A stretch of DNA of 64,000 nucleotides from Deltaproteobacteria bacterium (GCA_019309545.1 JAFDGA010000002.1:1-64000), one strand, 5' to 3'; positions 43,066 through 52,086 are shown, counted from the stretch's first letter. Made by a program: numbers and translations. The notes: generated from the letters alone by a model not told the origin.

Positions 43066-43218
43066 ATGAACCCATTCCTAGCCATGCTGAGTGTGATTCT
43101 GGGTCTGAAACGCACCTGTCCCCAATGCCACCGGGATCAGATTGTGCCCGCCCGGGATAGACCTAAAGCAGTGAAATGTAAATTTTGCGGAGCCGCCATC
43201 CCACCACGCCGGTCTTAA
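43066..43218 (+). CDS. 50-residue zinc-ribbon miniprotein
   Basis: A short frame from ATG 43066 to TAA, five bases after the antiporter gene, encoding CPQCH ... CKFCG, a four-Cys zinc-ribbon pattern, with a hydrophobic start. The ribosome site is weak, and translation is probably coupled to the gene before it. Small Zn-ribbon proteins of this sort occur in many genomes; function unknown. Confidence 0.55.
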   Translation: MNPFLAMLSVILGLKRTCPQCHRDQIVPARDRPKAVKCKFCGAAIPPRRS

Positions 43219-43317
43219 GGTTACTCTATTGAGTTTTTACCATCTGGAGAGGGAAGGATCAAATTGGGGAGCAGAGCATAAGCACCGAGATAAAAAAAAT
43301 GGAGCCAGGAAAACCTG

Positions 43318-43366
43318 ACTTGGGAGAGGGGGGCCGTCGGTCCCCCGGCCCTCCTTCCAAATTAAC
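43318..43366 (-). repeat. Dispersed repeat copy with palindrome and short tail
   Basis: CTTGGGAGAGGGGGG ... GGTCCCCCGGCCCTCC followed by TTCCAAATTAAC aligns with copy B (14611-14676) through its palindrome and the first bases of the tail. Confidence 0.7.
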
Positions 43367-43371
43367 TGGGA

Positions 43372-43395
43372 TAGGGGCGGGGTAACCCGCCCCTA
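43372..43395. repeat. Perfect 10-bp inverted repeat (REP-like)
   Basis: TAGGGGCGGG-GTAA-CCCGCCCCTA. A simple GC-rich hairpin of a type common in intergenic regions of many genomes, distinct from the dispersed repeat beside it. Confidence 0.75.
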
Positions 43396-43445
43396 CGCAA
43401 GCGGGACGGGTCTGTTCCTTTGATTAATAAATAAAGAATAAGATT

Positions 43446-44801
43446 ATGAAAAATGTGATGATCATTGCCGGTTCAGATCCCAGTGCCGGGGCCGGGGTGC
43501 AGCAGGACCTGAAGGTGGCCACCCTATTGGGCGCCTATGGCCTGACCGTGGTGACCGCCCTTACCGTGCAGAACACCATGGGGCTGCAGGCCATGCATCC
43601 GGTGGCGGCCTTGGTGGTCGCCGACCAACTGGAGGCAGTCCTGGGAGATATTCGGGTGGACGCGGTAAAAATCGGGATGCTGGCTAATGAGGATATTGTC
43701 CGGGTGGTCGCCGCCAAACTGCGGGAAGCAGAGGTACCCATCGTTATCTTAGACCCGGTGCTGGCAGCCACTGACGGCAGCCCCTTGCTGGCACCGGTCG
43801 GGGTAGAGGTCCTCAAAGAGGAATTGCTGCCTTTGGCCACCCTGGTCACCCCCAATTTGGCCGAAGCCGCCAGCCTTACCGGGCTCGAGGTCCATGATGT
43901 GGCCGGGATGGAGGCCGCGGCCCAAGCTTTGCACCAACAGGGTGCCCAATGGGTGCTGGTCACCGGCGGGCATTTGCCGGGGGAGCCGGTGGATGTCCTC
44001 TTTGATGGGGTTAATTGTTACCGCTTACCGGGCGTGCGTCAGTCCCAAACGCATACCCATGGCAGTGGCTGCGCCCTCGCCACGGCTTTGGCCACTATGC
44101 TGGCCCAAGGACTGGCCTTGCCGGAGGCGGTAAATCAGGCCCGTGAGCTGGTGGCGCAGGCCATTATCTATGGACTGTCTTTGGGGCGGGGCCGGGGGCC
44201 GGTCAATCCCTACGCGCCCTTTGCCCGGGAGTTGGACCGTTATCGCGTGCTGCAGCAACTGGCGGCCGCGGCCTCGTGGCTCCAGGCCGGGGGCATCGAA
44301 ACCCTGATTCCCGAGGTCCAGAGCAATTTAGGTTACGCCACGCTTTTCGCTGCAGGCCCTTCAGATGTCGCCGCCTTTCCAGGACGCATCCTAAAAGGCC
44401 CCCAGGGACTGATCATTCCCCGCGCGCCTGAGTTCGGGGCCTCCCGTCATATTGCTGCGGTGATCCTGACCGCGCTCCGCACCCATCCCCAGCTCCGGGC
44501 CGCCATGAATATCCGTTTTTTTGAAGAAGTGGAGCGGCTAGCGCCGTTGCTCCATTTTAAGGTGGCCAGCTTTGACCGGTCCCACGAACCGCCTGATATT
44601 AAAGCCAAAGAAGGCAGTACCCTGGCCTGGGGGGTGGCCTCGGTACTGAAGCCGGGGGAACCGGCCGCAGATCTCATTTATGACCGAGGCGAGTGGGGCA
44701 AGGAACCGATGATTCGGGTCTTAGGTCCAGATCCAATCAGCGTCGCCGAAAAGGTCCTTGCCCTCAACCAGGCTCTGCAGGCCGCGGGGATGGCCGGTTA
44801 A
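43446..44801 (+). CDS. thiD: ThiD-ThiN fusion: HMP-P kinase / thiamine-phosphate synthase
   Basis: A 451-residue two-domain protein. Residues about 1-260 are ThiD (IIAGSDPSAGAGVQQDLK, VDAVKIGMLANEDIV, TVLDPVLAATDG-like block and THTHGSGCALATALATMLA), which phosphorylates hydroxymethylpyrimidine. Residues about 280-448 are ThiN (LIPEVQSNLGYA, EFGASRHIAAVILTAL, EGSTLAWGVASVL), the non-homologous replacement of ThiE that joins HMP-PP and thiazole phosphate. ThiDN fusions are best known from archaea and are less common in bacteria. Short gap to the upstream repeats; likely its own transcript. Confidence 0.93.
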   Translation: MKNVMIIAGSDPSAGAGVQQDLKVATLLGAYGLTVVTALTVQNTMGLQAMHPVAALVVADQLEAVLGDIRVDAVKIGMLANEDIVRVVAAKLREAEVPIVILDPVLAATDGSPLLAPVGVEVLKEELLPLATLVTPNLAEAASLTGLEVHDVAGMEAAAQALHQQGAQWVLVTGGHLPGEPVDVLFDGVNCYRLPGVRQSQTHTHGSGCALATALATMLAQGLALPEAVNQARELVAQAIIYGLSLGRGRGPVNPYAPFARELDRYRVLQQLAAAASWLQAGGIETLIPEVQSNLGYATLFAAGPSDVAAFPGRILKGPQGLIIPRAPEFGASRHIAAVILTALRTHPQLRAAMNIRFFEEVERLAPLLHFKVASFDRSHEPPDIKAKEGSTLAWGVASVLKPGEPAADLIYDRGEWGKEPMIRVLGPDPISVAEKVLALNQALQAAGMAG

Positions 44802-44847
44802 AGCCAGTAAATTAGACCTGCAATATGCCCTTCACCTTTTCAGCGAC

Positions 44848-45348
44848 TTAACGAAGATCGGCTTCGTGGGGCCGGCCGCGAATATCGCCTAGTCGCCCTC
44901 TGATTGACATCTCTTTATACTTGTCGGGATGATATTCGCCTACTAGGTACCACTCCCCTACGATATCAAAACCGAGGTGCTCAAATAATTGCCCCATGTA
45001 CTTGACCGCCGGGATGGCTTCGTTGATGCCGGTGTGACAACCGCCGTAGGTACAATAGACCACCACTTTCTTCCCGGCCCGACGCGGGGCCGCGGGTTTG
45101 ATCTCCCCCTGTTCGGCGTAGCCGCGGCGGAGTTTGGTAAACAGATCGATCAGCGGCTGTCCGGGCAGCCATTCATAGACTCCCGAGCCCACTAAGATAA
45201 AATCATAAGCCAGCACATCCAAATCCATGTCCTTGGTGATTTTTGCTGTTTCCACCTGGTGCCCGGCTTGTTGGAGGGTATCTGTTATGGTCTGGGCCAC
45301 TTTGGCGGTGTTGCCGGTAGCTGAAAAAAAGAGATTGAGAATCTTCAT
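44848..45348 (-). CDS. Flavodoxin-family protein
   Basis: A 166-residue flavodoxin fold: FMN phosphate loop SATGNTAKVAQTI, then VGSGVYEWLPGQPLIDLFTKL and YCTYGGCHTGINEAIP. It carries electrons or reduces quinones in relatives. The ATG at 45348 has GGGAG upstream and gives the usual KILNLFFSATGNT start; a longer frame to 45381 is not needed. It lies downstream of the plsC-like gene on the same strand. Confidence 0.88.
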   Translation of the reverse strand: MKILNLFFSATGNTAKVAQTITDTLQQAGHQVETAKITKDMDLDVLAYDFILVGSGVYEWLPGQPLIDLFTKLRRGYAEQGEIKPAAPRRAGKKVVVYCTYGGCHTGINEAIPAVKYMGQLFEHLGFDIVGEWYLVGEYHPDKYKEMSIRGRLGDIRGRPHEADLR

Positions 45349-45384
45349 GAGGTACTCCCTGGTTTTAAGTCTTGAGGTCATTAA

Positions 45385-45996
45385 TTATTTGGAAAGCTGG
45401 TCGATCTGGGCCATCAGGGTCTGGGTCAGCTCTCGGGCCTGGGCCGGGCCGGGAGCGTAAACAGGAGGGCCAAGCTGCACCCGGACCCGATAACCGGGCG
45501 GTTGGGGCTGATAAGCGATACCCACCGGCAGGAAGGGTAATGGCGAGAGGCCGTCGCGGTTCTGCAATCTTAGCAGCAGTTGGATCAGCCGGTGTTTGCC
45601 CGGTCCCACCCGGCCCTTGATATAGGTACCTTCCGGGAATAGCACTAGGTATTGCCGCTGATGGAGAAGATATTCCAGATAGCGGAACGAGGAGAGTGTG
45701 GCCTGAGGTCGGGTGCGATCCAGCGGCACTCCGCCCAGGGCCAACATCAGTCGCCGCAGCCCGGGATGTCGGAACAACTCTACTTTGGCGATATAGTAAA
45801 GCGGTGAGGAAAAGGCCAGTCCCACAACGGGAATGTCTTCCCAGCGCTGGTGTTTGGGGCACAAGATGGCCGGCCCGGTGGGAAGCCAGTGTTGCTGGCC
45901 AGTGATTTCGAGACGATAGAATCGCCCAAAGGTAAAATCAGCCAGCTGGCGGCTCAGGTTGTAGAAAGGGGTCGAAAGCTGATTCAGCAAAGGCAA
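45385..45996 (-). CDS. PlsC-type 1-acylglycerol-3-phosphate acyltransferase
   Basis: A 203-residue acyltransferase with the catalytic HxxxxD-type motif in CPKHQRWEDIPVVG, FRHPGLRRLMLALGGVPLDR, and LVLFPEGTYIKG. It transfers the second acyl chain to lysophosphatidic acid in phospholipid synthesis. Followed by the flavodoxin gene 36 bases on. Confidence 0.88.
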   Translation of the reverse strand: MPLLNQLSTPFYNLSRQLADFTFGRFYRLEITGQQHWLPTGPAILCPKHQRWEDIPVVGLAFSSPLYYIAKVELFRHPGLRRLMLALGGVPLDRTRPQATLSSFRYLEYLLHQRQYLVLFPEGTYIKGRVGPGKHRLIQLLLRLQNRDGLSPLPFLPVGIAYQPQPPGYRVRVQLGPPVYAPGPAQARELTQTLMAQIDQLSK

Positions 45997-46115
45997 ACTT
46001 ATTACTCCGGTCCGGTGGTGCCTTCTCGGTGTCTCAGTGGTTAAAATTTTGCCCGATCAAGACCCAAATCAGCAACCCCGAGTACTGCCAACTCTCTCAG
46101 CCAGTTGGGAATCCG

Positions 46116-48581
46116 TCAGGGAGTAATCCCCAGTTCTTTTTCCTTCTTGGCGATCTCTAGCTTGGTCTTGACCACAGTGTCAGGGGTGAGGCTGATGGAA
46201 TCAATGCCGCATTCCACCAGGAAGGTAGCGAATTCCGGGTAATCGCTAGGGGCCTGACCGCAGATGCCGATTTTACGGTCGTATTTGTGGGCCATTTCAA
46301 TAACCTGGGCCACCATGCGTTTGACTGCCGGATGCCGTTCATCAAACAGGTGGCTGATCAGATCGGAATCCCGATCTAACCCTAGCACCAGCTGGGTGAG
46401 GTCATTAGAGCCGATGGAGAAGCCATCAAAGACCTGGGCAAATTCCTCGGCCAGGATGACATTACTGGGAATCTCGCACATGACATAGATTTCCAGATTA
46501 TTTTCGCCCTGTACCAGGCCATATTCACGCATCACCTCAATAACCCGGCGACCCTCTTCCGGGGTCCGACAGAAAGGCACCATTACTTTAATATTGGTGA
46601 GCCCCATATCTTCCCGAGCCCGGAGAAAGGCCTGGCACTCCAGACCGAAGGCAGGTTTATATTTTTCATCATAGTAACGCGAGGCGCCGCGCCAGCCGAT
46701 CATCGGGTTGCTTTCTTCCGGTTCGAACAAATAGCCCCCGATCAGATTGGCATATTCATTGGTTTTGAAATCCGACAAGCGAACAATGACATCATTGGGA
46801 TAAAAGGCCGCGCCGATGCGACCGATTCCCTGGGAGAGGCGATCGATGAAAAACTCTGCCTTGTCTTCGTACATTTTGGTCCGTTCATCGATCTTGGCAA
46901 TTTCTTGGGCTAGCCGGGTATCGTTTTCGGCCTGTTCTTTCAATCGATTATAGTGGATCAGAGCTAGCGGATGAATACCGATATGGGAGTTGATGATGAA
47001 TTCTAGCCTGGCCAGACCGACCCCGTCGTTGGGGATTTGCCCGTCCATGAAGGCCTTCTCGGGAATACCGACATTCATCATGATCTTGGTCCGGGTAGGA
47101 GGCAGAGCTTTTAAATCCAGACGTTCGACCTCGTAAGGCAACAAGCCCTCATAAACATAGCCGGTTTCGCCTTCGGAGCAGGATACCGTAATTTCCGCCC
47201 CTTCCGCAATAACCCGGGAACCGTTGTCAGTGCCGATCACACAAGGAATGCCTAACTCGCGCGAAACAATGGCAGCATGGCAGGTGCGGCCGCCCCGGTT
47301 GGTGACAATGGCCGCCGCTATTTTCATGATCGGTTCCCAATCCGGGTCGGTCATATCGGTAACCAGGACTTCGCCTTTGCGAAACTGGGCGATATGGGCG
47401 GCGGTTTCGATAATGTGGGCTTTACCCTGGCCTATCTTGGAACCAACAGCCTGGCCTGAAGTGATTATCGGGCCGCGTTCTTTTAAGGCATAGGTTTCCA
47501 GGACACTAAAATCCCGTTGGGCATGCACGGTCTCCGGGCGGGCCTGGACAATAAAGAGCTGTCCCGAGCCGACTAATTTGCCGTCCCCATCTTTGGCCCA
47601 CTCAATGTCCATCGGCCGGTAGACCCCGGTCTGCTGAGTATAGTGGTCTTCAATGATACAGGCCCAGCGGGCCAAAGTAAGAATTTCATCATCTGTCAGG
47701 ACATAGCGGTTGCGTTCTTCCTCGGTAGTGGCAATGGTGCGCACCGGCCGGGTCTCATCCGTGGTATAGACCATTTTAATGTTGTGGTCTCCCAACTTTT
47801 TACTGACAATGGCCCGCTTACCCATTTTGAGGGTTGGTTTGAAAACATAAAATTCATCCGGGGTGACCTGCCCCTGAACTACGGTTTCGCCCAAACCATA
47901 GCTGCCGGTAATATAGACGGTATCTTTAAACCCGGTTTCGGTATCAATGGAGAATATCACCCCCGAGCAGGCGGAGTCGGAGCGGACCATCTTTTGCACG
48001 GCGACTGAGAGAGCCACGTCAAACTGATCAAAACTCTTATCGTGACGGTAACTGATGGCTCGGTTGGTAAACAGCGAAGCAAAGCATTTCTTCACCGCCT
48101 GGATTAAGGAGACCTTGCCCCGCACATTGAGAAACGTTTCTTGCTGGCCCGCGAAAGAAGCATCCGGTAAATCCTCCGCGGTAGCCGAGGACCGCACGGC
48201 CACATCCACATCCGCTCCGGACTGGCCGTAAAGGTCTTCCAACTCCTCGTAAGCCTTACCGATCTCGGCGACCAAAGCCGAAGGTAAGTTGGCGGCTAAA
48301 ATCACGTCCCGCACCCGCTTACCCCGGCGGATGAGATCGTTCATGTCGCTGGTATCCAGACCGTCCAGAATCTGGCGGATGCTCTTCTCAATACCCGCGG
48401 TTTTCAGAAAGTAACGATAGGCCTCGGCGGTAATGGCAAAACCATTGGGCACCAGGATATTTTTGGCCGACAGGTTTTTGATCATCTCGCCCAAGGAGGC
48501 ATTTTTCCCTCCGACCAGCGGTACGTCATTGATACCGATCTCATCAAACCAGAGAATAAATTTTTCTTCCTTTACCACCAT
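46116..48581 (-). CDS. ppsA: Phosphoenolpyruvate synthase
   Basis: An 821-residue three-domain enzyme: N-terminal ATP-binding domain (GGKNASLGEMI, RSSATAEDLPDASFAGQQETFLNVRG), the phospho-His swivel domain (TNRGGRTCHAAIVSRELGIP, His in GRTCHA) and the C-terminal PEP/pyruvate TIM barrel (IGSNDLTQLVLGLDRDS, GICGQAPSDYPEF). It makes PEP, AMP and phosphate from pyruvate and ATP, the gluconeogenic entry used with acetate or lactate. Followed by an intergenic gap; monocistronic. Confidence 0.96.
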   Translation of the reverse strand: MVVKEEKFILWFDEIGINDVPLVGGKNASLGEMIKNLSAKNILVPNGFAITAEAYRYFLKTAGIEKSIRQILDGLDTSDMNDLIRRGKRVRDVILAANLPSALVAEIGKAYEELEDLYGQSGADVDVAVRSSATAEDLPDASFAGQQETFLNVRGKVSLIQAVKKCFASLFTNRAISYRHDKSFDQFDVALSVAVQKMVRSDSACSGVIFSIDTETGFKDTVYITGSYGLGETVVQGQVTPDEFYVFKPTLKMGKRAIVSKKLGDHNIKMVYTTDETRPVRTIATTEEERNRYVLTDDEILTLARWACIIEDHYTQQTGVYRPMDIEWAKDGDGKLVGSGQLFIVQARPETVHAQRDFSVLETYALKERGPIITSGQAVGSKIGQGKAHIIETAAHIAQFRKGEVLVTDMTDPDWEPIMKIAAAIVTNRGGRTCHAAIVSRELGIPCVIGTDNGSRVIAEGAEITVSCSEGETGYVYEGLLPYEVERLDLKALPPTRTKIMMNVGIPEKAFMDGQIPNDGVGLARLEFIINSHIGIHPLALIHYNRLKEQAENDTRLAQEIAKIDERTKMYEDKAEFFIDRLSQGIGRIGAAFYPNDVIVRLSDFKTNEYANLIGGYLFEPEESNPMIGWRGASRYYDEKYKPAFGLECQAFLRAREDMGLTNIKVMVPFCRTPEEGRRVIEVMREYGLVQGENNLEIYVMCEIPSNVILAEEFAQVFDGFSIGSNDLTQLVLGLDRDSDLISHLFDERHPAVKRMVAQVIEMAHKYDRKIGICGQAPSDYPEFATFLVECGIDSISLTPDTVVKTKLEIAKKEKELGITP

Positions 48582-48691
48582 GAAGGCCTCCCTCCCGATA
48601 CCAGCTGTAATCGCCGAGATTATTTAACAGTAACTTCAAAATTATCATAAACTGATTTATAGTGTCAATAAATTACCCCTGTGGGTGCACC

Positions 48692-49810
48692 ATGATCTAT
48701 TTAGATAACAACGCCACCACGCCCATCGCCCCGGAAGTGACGGCGGGGCTTAAAAAGTATATCACAGAATTCGGCAATCCCAGCAGTGCCTATGCCCTCG
48801 GCCAACGGGCCCGGGGTGCTGTAGAACAGGCTCGCCAGCAGGTGGCCAACCTGTTAGGTTGCCAGCCCCAGGAACTGGTCTTTTTAAGCTGTGCCAGCGA
48901 AGCCAACAATACCGTGCTCAAAGGGGTGGCGCACCATTTGGCTGCTCGGGGCAACCATCTGATCACCACCCAGATTGAGCATCCCGCGGTATTGAACCCT
49001 TGCCTGTTTTTACTGGAGCAGGGTTTTGAAGTTACCTTTGTGCCAGTAGACAGCCGGGGGCTGGTGGATCCGGATGACATCCGCCGGGCCTTGACCGCCC
49101 GGACCATTCTAATCAGTGTGATGCATGCCAATAACGAAACCGGTGCCATTCAGCCGCTGGCCGAGATCAGCGCGGTGGCCCGCGAGGCCGGAGTCTGGTG
49201 CCACACCGACGCGGCCCAAAGCGTCGGCAAGATTCCCGTCCGCGTCGATGACCTGGGGGTCGATTTTCTTACCCTGGCGGGCCACAAATTTTATGCCCCC
49301 AAAGGCATCGGTGCTTTGTATATCCGAACCGGTTGCCACTTCACTCCCTTGATTCACGGTGGCGGCCAGGAGGGCGGGCGGCGTTCGGGCACGGAGAATG
49401 TCATCTTTGCCGTGGCCTTGGGAATTGCCGCTGAGTTGGTTCAAACTCGCCTGGGTCAGGATCAGACCCACCTCAAGCATCTGCGGGACCGACTCCATCA
49501 GCGACTGCAGGAGGAGTTCCCCAAACTGGTGCTGAACGGGCCGGGGACGGAACGGCTGCCCAACACCCTCAATGTCTCATTTCCAGGGTTAAATGGAGCC
49601 GAGATCCTGTCCGGCCTGTCGGAACTGGCGGCTTCCACCGGGGCCGCCTGCCATGGCCCGGAAGTCAAACTGTCGCATGTCTTGGCTGCCATGGGGGTCA
49701 GCCCGGAAGTCGGCCGGGGGGCGCTGCGCCTCAGCGTCGGCCGCTACACCACTGAATCCGAGGTGGACCAGGCCGCGATGATGATTGGGCAAAGGGTGCG
49801 GGATATTTAA
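48692..49810 (+). CDS. Cysteine desulfurase (NifS/IscS family)
   Basis: A 372-residue class V aminotransferase fold. MIYLDNNATTPIAPEV at the start, SEANNTVLKGV, MHANNETGAIQPL, HTDAAQSVGKIPV, and the PLP lysine in AGHKFYAPKGIGALYI. The catalytic Cys region reads STGAACHGPEVKLSHVL, a variant of the usual SGSACTS, as in the NifS-like group that includes some selenocysteine lyases. It mobilises sulfur (or selenium) from cysteine. The start at ATG 48692 is preferred over 48662. A perfect palindrome follows its stop. Confidence 0.92.
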   Translation: MIYLDNNATTPIAPEVTAGLKKYITEFGNPSSAYALGQRARGAVEQARQQVANLLGCQPQELVFLSCASEANNTVLKGVAHHLAARGNHLITTQIEHPAVLNPCLFLLEQGFEVTFVPVDSRGLVDPDDIRRALTARTILISVMHANNETGAIQPLAEISAVAREAGVWCHTDAAQSVGKIPVRVDDLGVDFLTLAGHKFYAPKGIGALYIRTGCHFTPLIHGGGQEGGRRSGTENVIFAVALGIAAELVQTRLGQDQTHLKHLRDRLHQRLQEEFPKLVLNGPGTERLPNTLNVSFPGLNGAEILSGLSELAASTGAACHGPEVKLSHVLAAMGVSPEVGRGALRLSVGRYTTESEVDQAAMMIGQRVRDI

Positions 49811-49817
49811 AAGTATA

Positions 49818-49859
49818 GTCATTAACCCCCTCTCCCTATAGGGAGAGGGGGTTAATGAC
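49818..49859. terminator. 42-bp perfect palindrome between convergent genes
   Basis: Both arms are exact reverse complements without a spacer (GTCATTAACCCCCTCTCCCTA, 49818-49838, and its mirror, 49839-49859). It lies 8 bases after the desulfurase stop and 17 before the end of the FmdB-like gene. It could end both transcripts and resembles the CCCTCTCCC/GGGAGAGGG core near 22422. Confidence 0.8.
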
Positions 49860-49875
49860 ATCACTCAGTAGAGGA

Positions 49876-50100
49876 TTAACGTGCGCAGCTGCTACAGCTG
49901 GTGGCGGTGCAGCCGGCACAGGAACCGCCGCTCGTGGAGGTAGAGGTAAATTTGAAGCCGACCTTGGCGGCGCAGGCGCTCATCAGTTTTTCGACATCAG
50001 TCAGATGGCATTCAGGACATTCGACGGCGGGGTCATTACCAAACACCAGTTGCTCAAAGACCTTGCCACAGTTACGGCAGCGATATTCAAAGATAGGCAT
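49876..50100 (-). CDS. FmdB-family zinc-ribbon protein
   Basis: A 74-residue protein: PIFEYRCRNCGKVFEQLV and CPECHLTDVEKLM (FmdB/CxxC_CxxC_SSSS domain), ending in a Ser/Cys-rich tail (GGSCAGCTATSCSSC). FmdB proteins are putative regulators of amidase/formamidase genes, but most are uncharacterised. Converges with the desulfurase gene. Confidence 0.88.
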   Translation of the reverse strand: MPIFEYRCRNCGKVFEQLVFGNDPAVECPECHLTDVEKLMSACAAKVGFKFTSTSTSGGSCAGCTATSCSSCAR

Positions 50101-50160
50101 TTTTTATTGGTTCTCCTTTGATTTATGAGATCAGATTCAATTAATTGACCATGCTTAATT

Positions 50161-50538
50161 TCATCCAACTTTATCAACTTTTATTATAATACCGGCTTGC
50201 ACCTGTTTCAAGCTGTGGATCCCACCAAACATCCGGCCGACCCGATTAACGGCGCTAGCCGGGCGGATTTCCCCCGGTCCGCTGATCGGCGTGGGGCCAA
50301 AAAACAGGCACAAGGCCCGGCCCTGGGGCCAGTATCCCAGATCGCCCCTTTCCACCAGCTCGACCGCAGTATCATCCAGCTCCGCCATTACCGGTATGGC
50401 GAAATAGATTTCCTCCCCCCAAGTCAGGGCAGTGCCTTGCAGGGGCAGGACGCTGGCAATGGCCTGGGCCGTGGGGGAGTCGTTTAACTCGCCATTCAGT
50501 TGGAGTTCTCCAGCAGTGATGCTGATCTTTTGGGGCAT
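50161..50538 (-). CDS. Cyclophilin-like (TM1367-type) protein
   Basis: A 125-residue beta-barrel protein of the cyclophilin-like family: ISITAGELQLNGELNDSPTAQAI, LTWGEEIYFAIPV, DLGYWPQGRALCLFFGPTP and ASAVNRVGRMFGGIHSLKQV. Catalytic prolyl-isomerase residues of cyclophilin are not obvious; the function is unknown. It sits one base from the end of the next gene in a minus-strand run. Confidence 0.8.
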   Translation of the reverse strand: MPQKISITAGELQLNGELNDSPTAQAIASVLPLQGTALTWGEEIYFAIPVMAELDDTAVELVERGDLGYWPQGRALCLFFGPTPISGPGEIRPASAVNRVGRMFGGIHSLKQVQAGIIIKVDKVG

Positions 50539-50539
50539 G

Positions 50540-51490
50540 TCAGTCTCCCCACTCCTCCACTACCAAAGCGGCCAGCAATGGAAACATGATCTCATGGTGT
50601 CCGGTCAGGGCATAACCTTTGCCGTGCGCTTGGGTGGGCCGGCGGACCACGTTGATCAGCGGCCGGTAATGCTGGATAAAGTCGAGGTTGGCGGTGGTCA
50701 GCGGCTCCACCAGGTGGCCCAGGTTGCGGGCCAGGGACAGAGCCTTGAGAAAGACCTCCGGCAGCACCACCGCCGACCCCAGATTGAGGTATAGTCCTCC
50801 TGACAGGCGGCTGACCAGAGCTGCGAACAGGCGGAAATCCCGGTGACTGGCGGCTCCTACCGCGGCCCCGTCAACTGAGGGATGCATATGAATGATATCG
50901 GTTCCCAGGGCCACATGCACGGTTACCGGCACCTCGATTTCGGCGGCACAGGCCAGCACGCTGAGATGGTTGAAGGGCCAGCCGGCCTCCAGCAGCCTCT
51001 GGCCCACGGCCTCTCCCAGACCCAGGCCCTGGGCCGCGCCCCAGTTAATGGCGGCGTTGAGGAAGTTGGCGGTCTCTTCGGCCATGCCAAAGCGGCCGGT
51101 CCCCAATTCCTGCCCGACATCTTCAGAGGTGCGGCCCACCATGGCGATTTCCGCATCGTGAATAATGCCGGCGCCATTGAGGGCCAGCCCCGACAGAAGA
51201 TTGCGGTGCATCAGATCAATGACCACCGGGCTTAAACCCACCTTGAGGACGTGGGCGCCGAAGCCTAATAGCACCAGGTTATCCTGGCGACGGGCCTGCA
51301 CCCAGCTAGCGGCTAACTCCCGGAGTTCTTGGGCGGCCAGAAGGTGCGGCAGTTTTTCAATAAAATCCTTAAATGATTGACCCCGGCTCCAGGGCTGGCC
51401 GAAGTCCTGCTGACTGACCTTGGAGGGCCGCTCTTTCAGACTGTAAGTCTCAATGCCTTCCAGAGATAGAGGAGATATTTTTTCCGCCAC
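50540..51490 (-). CDS. Conserved uncharacterised protein (deoxyhypusine-synthase-like?)
   Basis: A 316-residue protein with LVLLGFGAHVLKVGLSPVVI, NGAGIIHDAEIAMVGRTSED, GRFGMAEETANFLN and VTVHVALGTDIIHMHPSVDGA. Gly- and His-rich segments of this order look conserved and suggest a Rossmann-type nucleotide fold with a small-molecule active site. I know relatives from Desulfobacterota only as unnamed proteins; a distant link to deoxyhypusine synthase is a guess. The GTG at 51490 is preferred, just after the gmhA stop, with AGGA upstream. Confidence 0.55.
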   Translation of the reverse strand: MAEKISPLSLEGIETYSLKERPSKVSQQDFGQPWSRGQSFKDFIEKLPHLLAAQELRELAASWVQARRQDNLVLLGFGAHVLKVGLSPVVIDLMHRNLLSGLALNGAGIIHDAEIAMVGRTSEDVGQELGTGRFGMAEETANFLNAAINWGAAQGLGLGEAVGQRLLEAGWPFNHLSVLACAAEIEVPVTVHVALGTDIIHMHPSVDGAAVGAASHRDFRLFAALVSRLSGGLYLNLGSAVVLPEVFLKALSLARNLGHLVEPLTTANLDFIQHYRPLINVVRRPTQAHGKGYALTGHHEIMFPLLAALVVEEWGD

Positions 51491-51492
51491 TT

Positions 51493-52086
51493 TTATCCTG
51501 CCGCACAATGATTAGGAAACATTAATTGATCCACCAGTTCGCACAGCACGTGGCCGATGGTGAGATGCACCTCCTGGATGCGGGGGGTATCATTAGAATG
51601 CACTATCAGGGCCACATCGGCCAGGGGGGCCAGGGGGCCACCGTCCCGGCCGGTAACCGCAATGGTCTTCAAGCCCTGTTGCCGGGCTACTTCCAAGGCG
51701 GCCACGACATTAGGGGAGAAGCCACTGGTGCTGATCCCCCAGGCTACGTCTCCGGGCTGGCCCAGGGCCATGATCTGTTTGACAAAAATGTCGTTGAAAT
51801 GGTAATCGTTGCCGATGCTGGTCAGGATCGAGCTATCGGTAGTCAGCGCCAGGGCGGCCAGTGGGGGGCGTTCAATCCGAAAGCGGTTGACAAATTCGGC
51901 CGCCAGATGCTGGGCATCGGCAGCGCTGCCCCCATTGCCAAAAATCAGGATTTTATGCCCTGCCTGCAAGGCGGCAGCCAACAACTGAGCAGCCTCGACC
52001 ACCAGATGGGCCTGTTCTTCGACAAAGCGGGTTTTCAACCGCACCGAGTCGGCGAAAAACTCTTTAACTCGGGCCTCCAGTAACAT
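51493..52086 (-). CDS. gmhA: Phosphoheptose isomerase
   Basis: A 197-residue SIS-domain protein: ILIFGNGGSAADAQHLAAEFVNRF, LTTDSSILTSIGNDYHFNDIF, WGISTSGFSPNVVAAL and a C-terminal QEVHLTIGHVLCELVD, all GmhA motifs including the Zn-ligand His region. It converts sedoheptulose 7-phosphate to the first ADP-heptose precursor of LPS core. First gene of a four-gene minus-strand run. Confidence 0.95.
   Translation of the reverse strand: MLLEARVKEFFADSVRLKTRFVEEQAHLVVEAAQLLAAALQAGHKILIFGNGGSAADAQHLAAEFVNRFRIERPPLAALALTTDSSILTSIGNDYHFNDIFVKQIMALGQPGDVAWGISTSGFSPNVVAALEVARQQGLKTIAVTGRDGGPLAPLADVALIVHSNDTPRIQEVHLTIGHVLCELVDQLMFPNHCAAG

Noticed and set aside
43372-43395. The 10-bp GC palindrome as a CRISPR repeat or attachment site
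   Set aside because: Single copy with no spaced repeats and no integrase or tRNA nearby.
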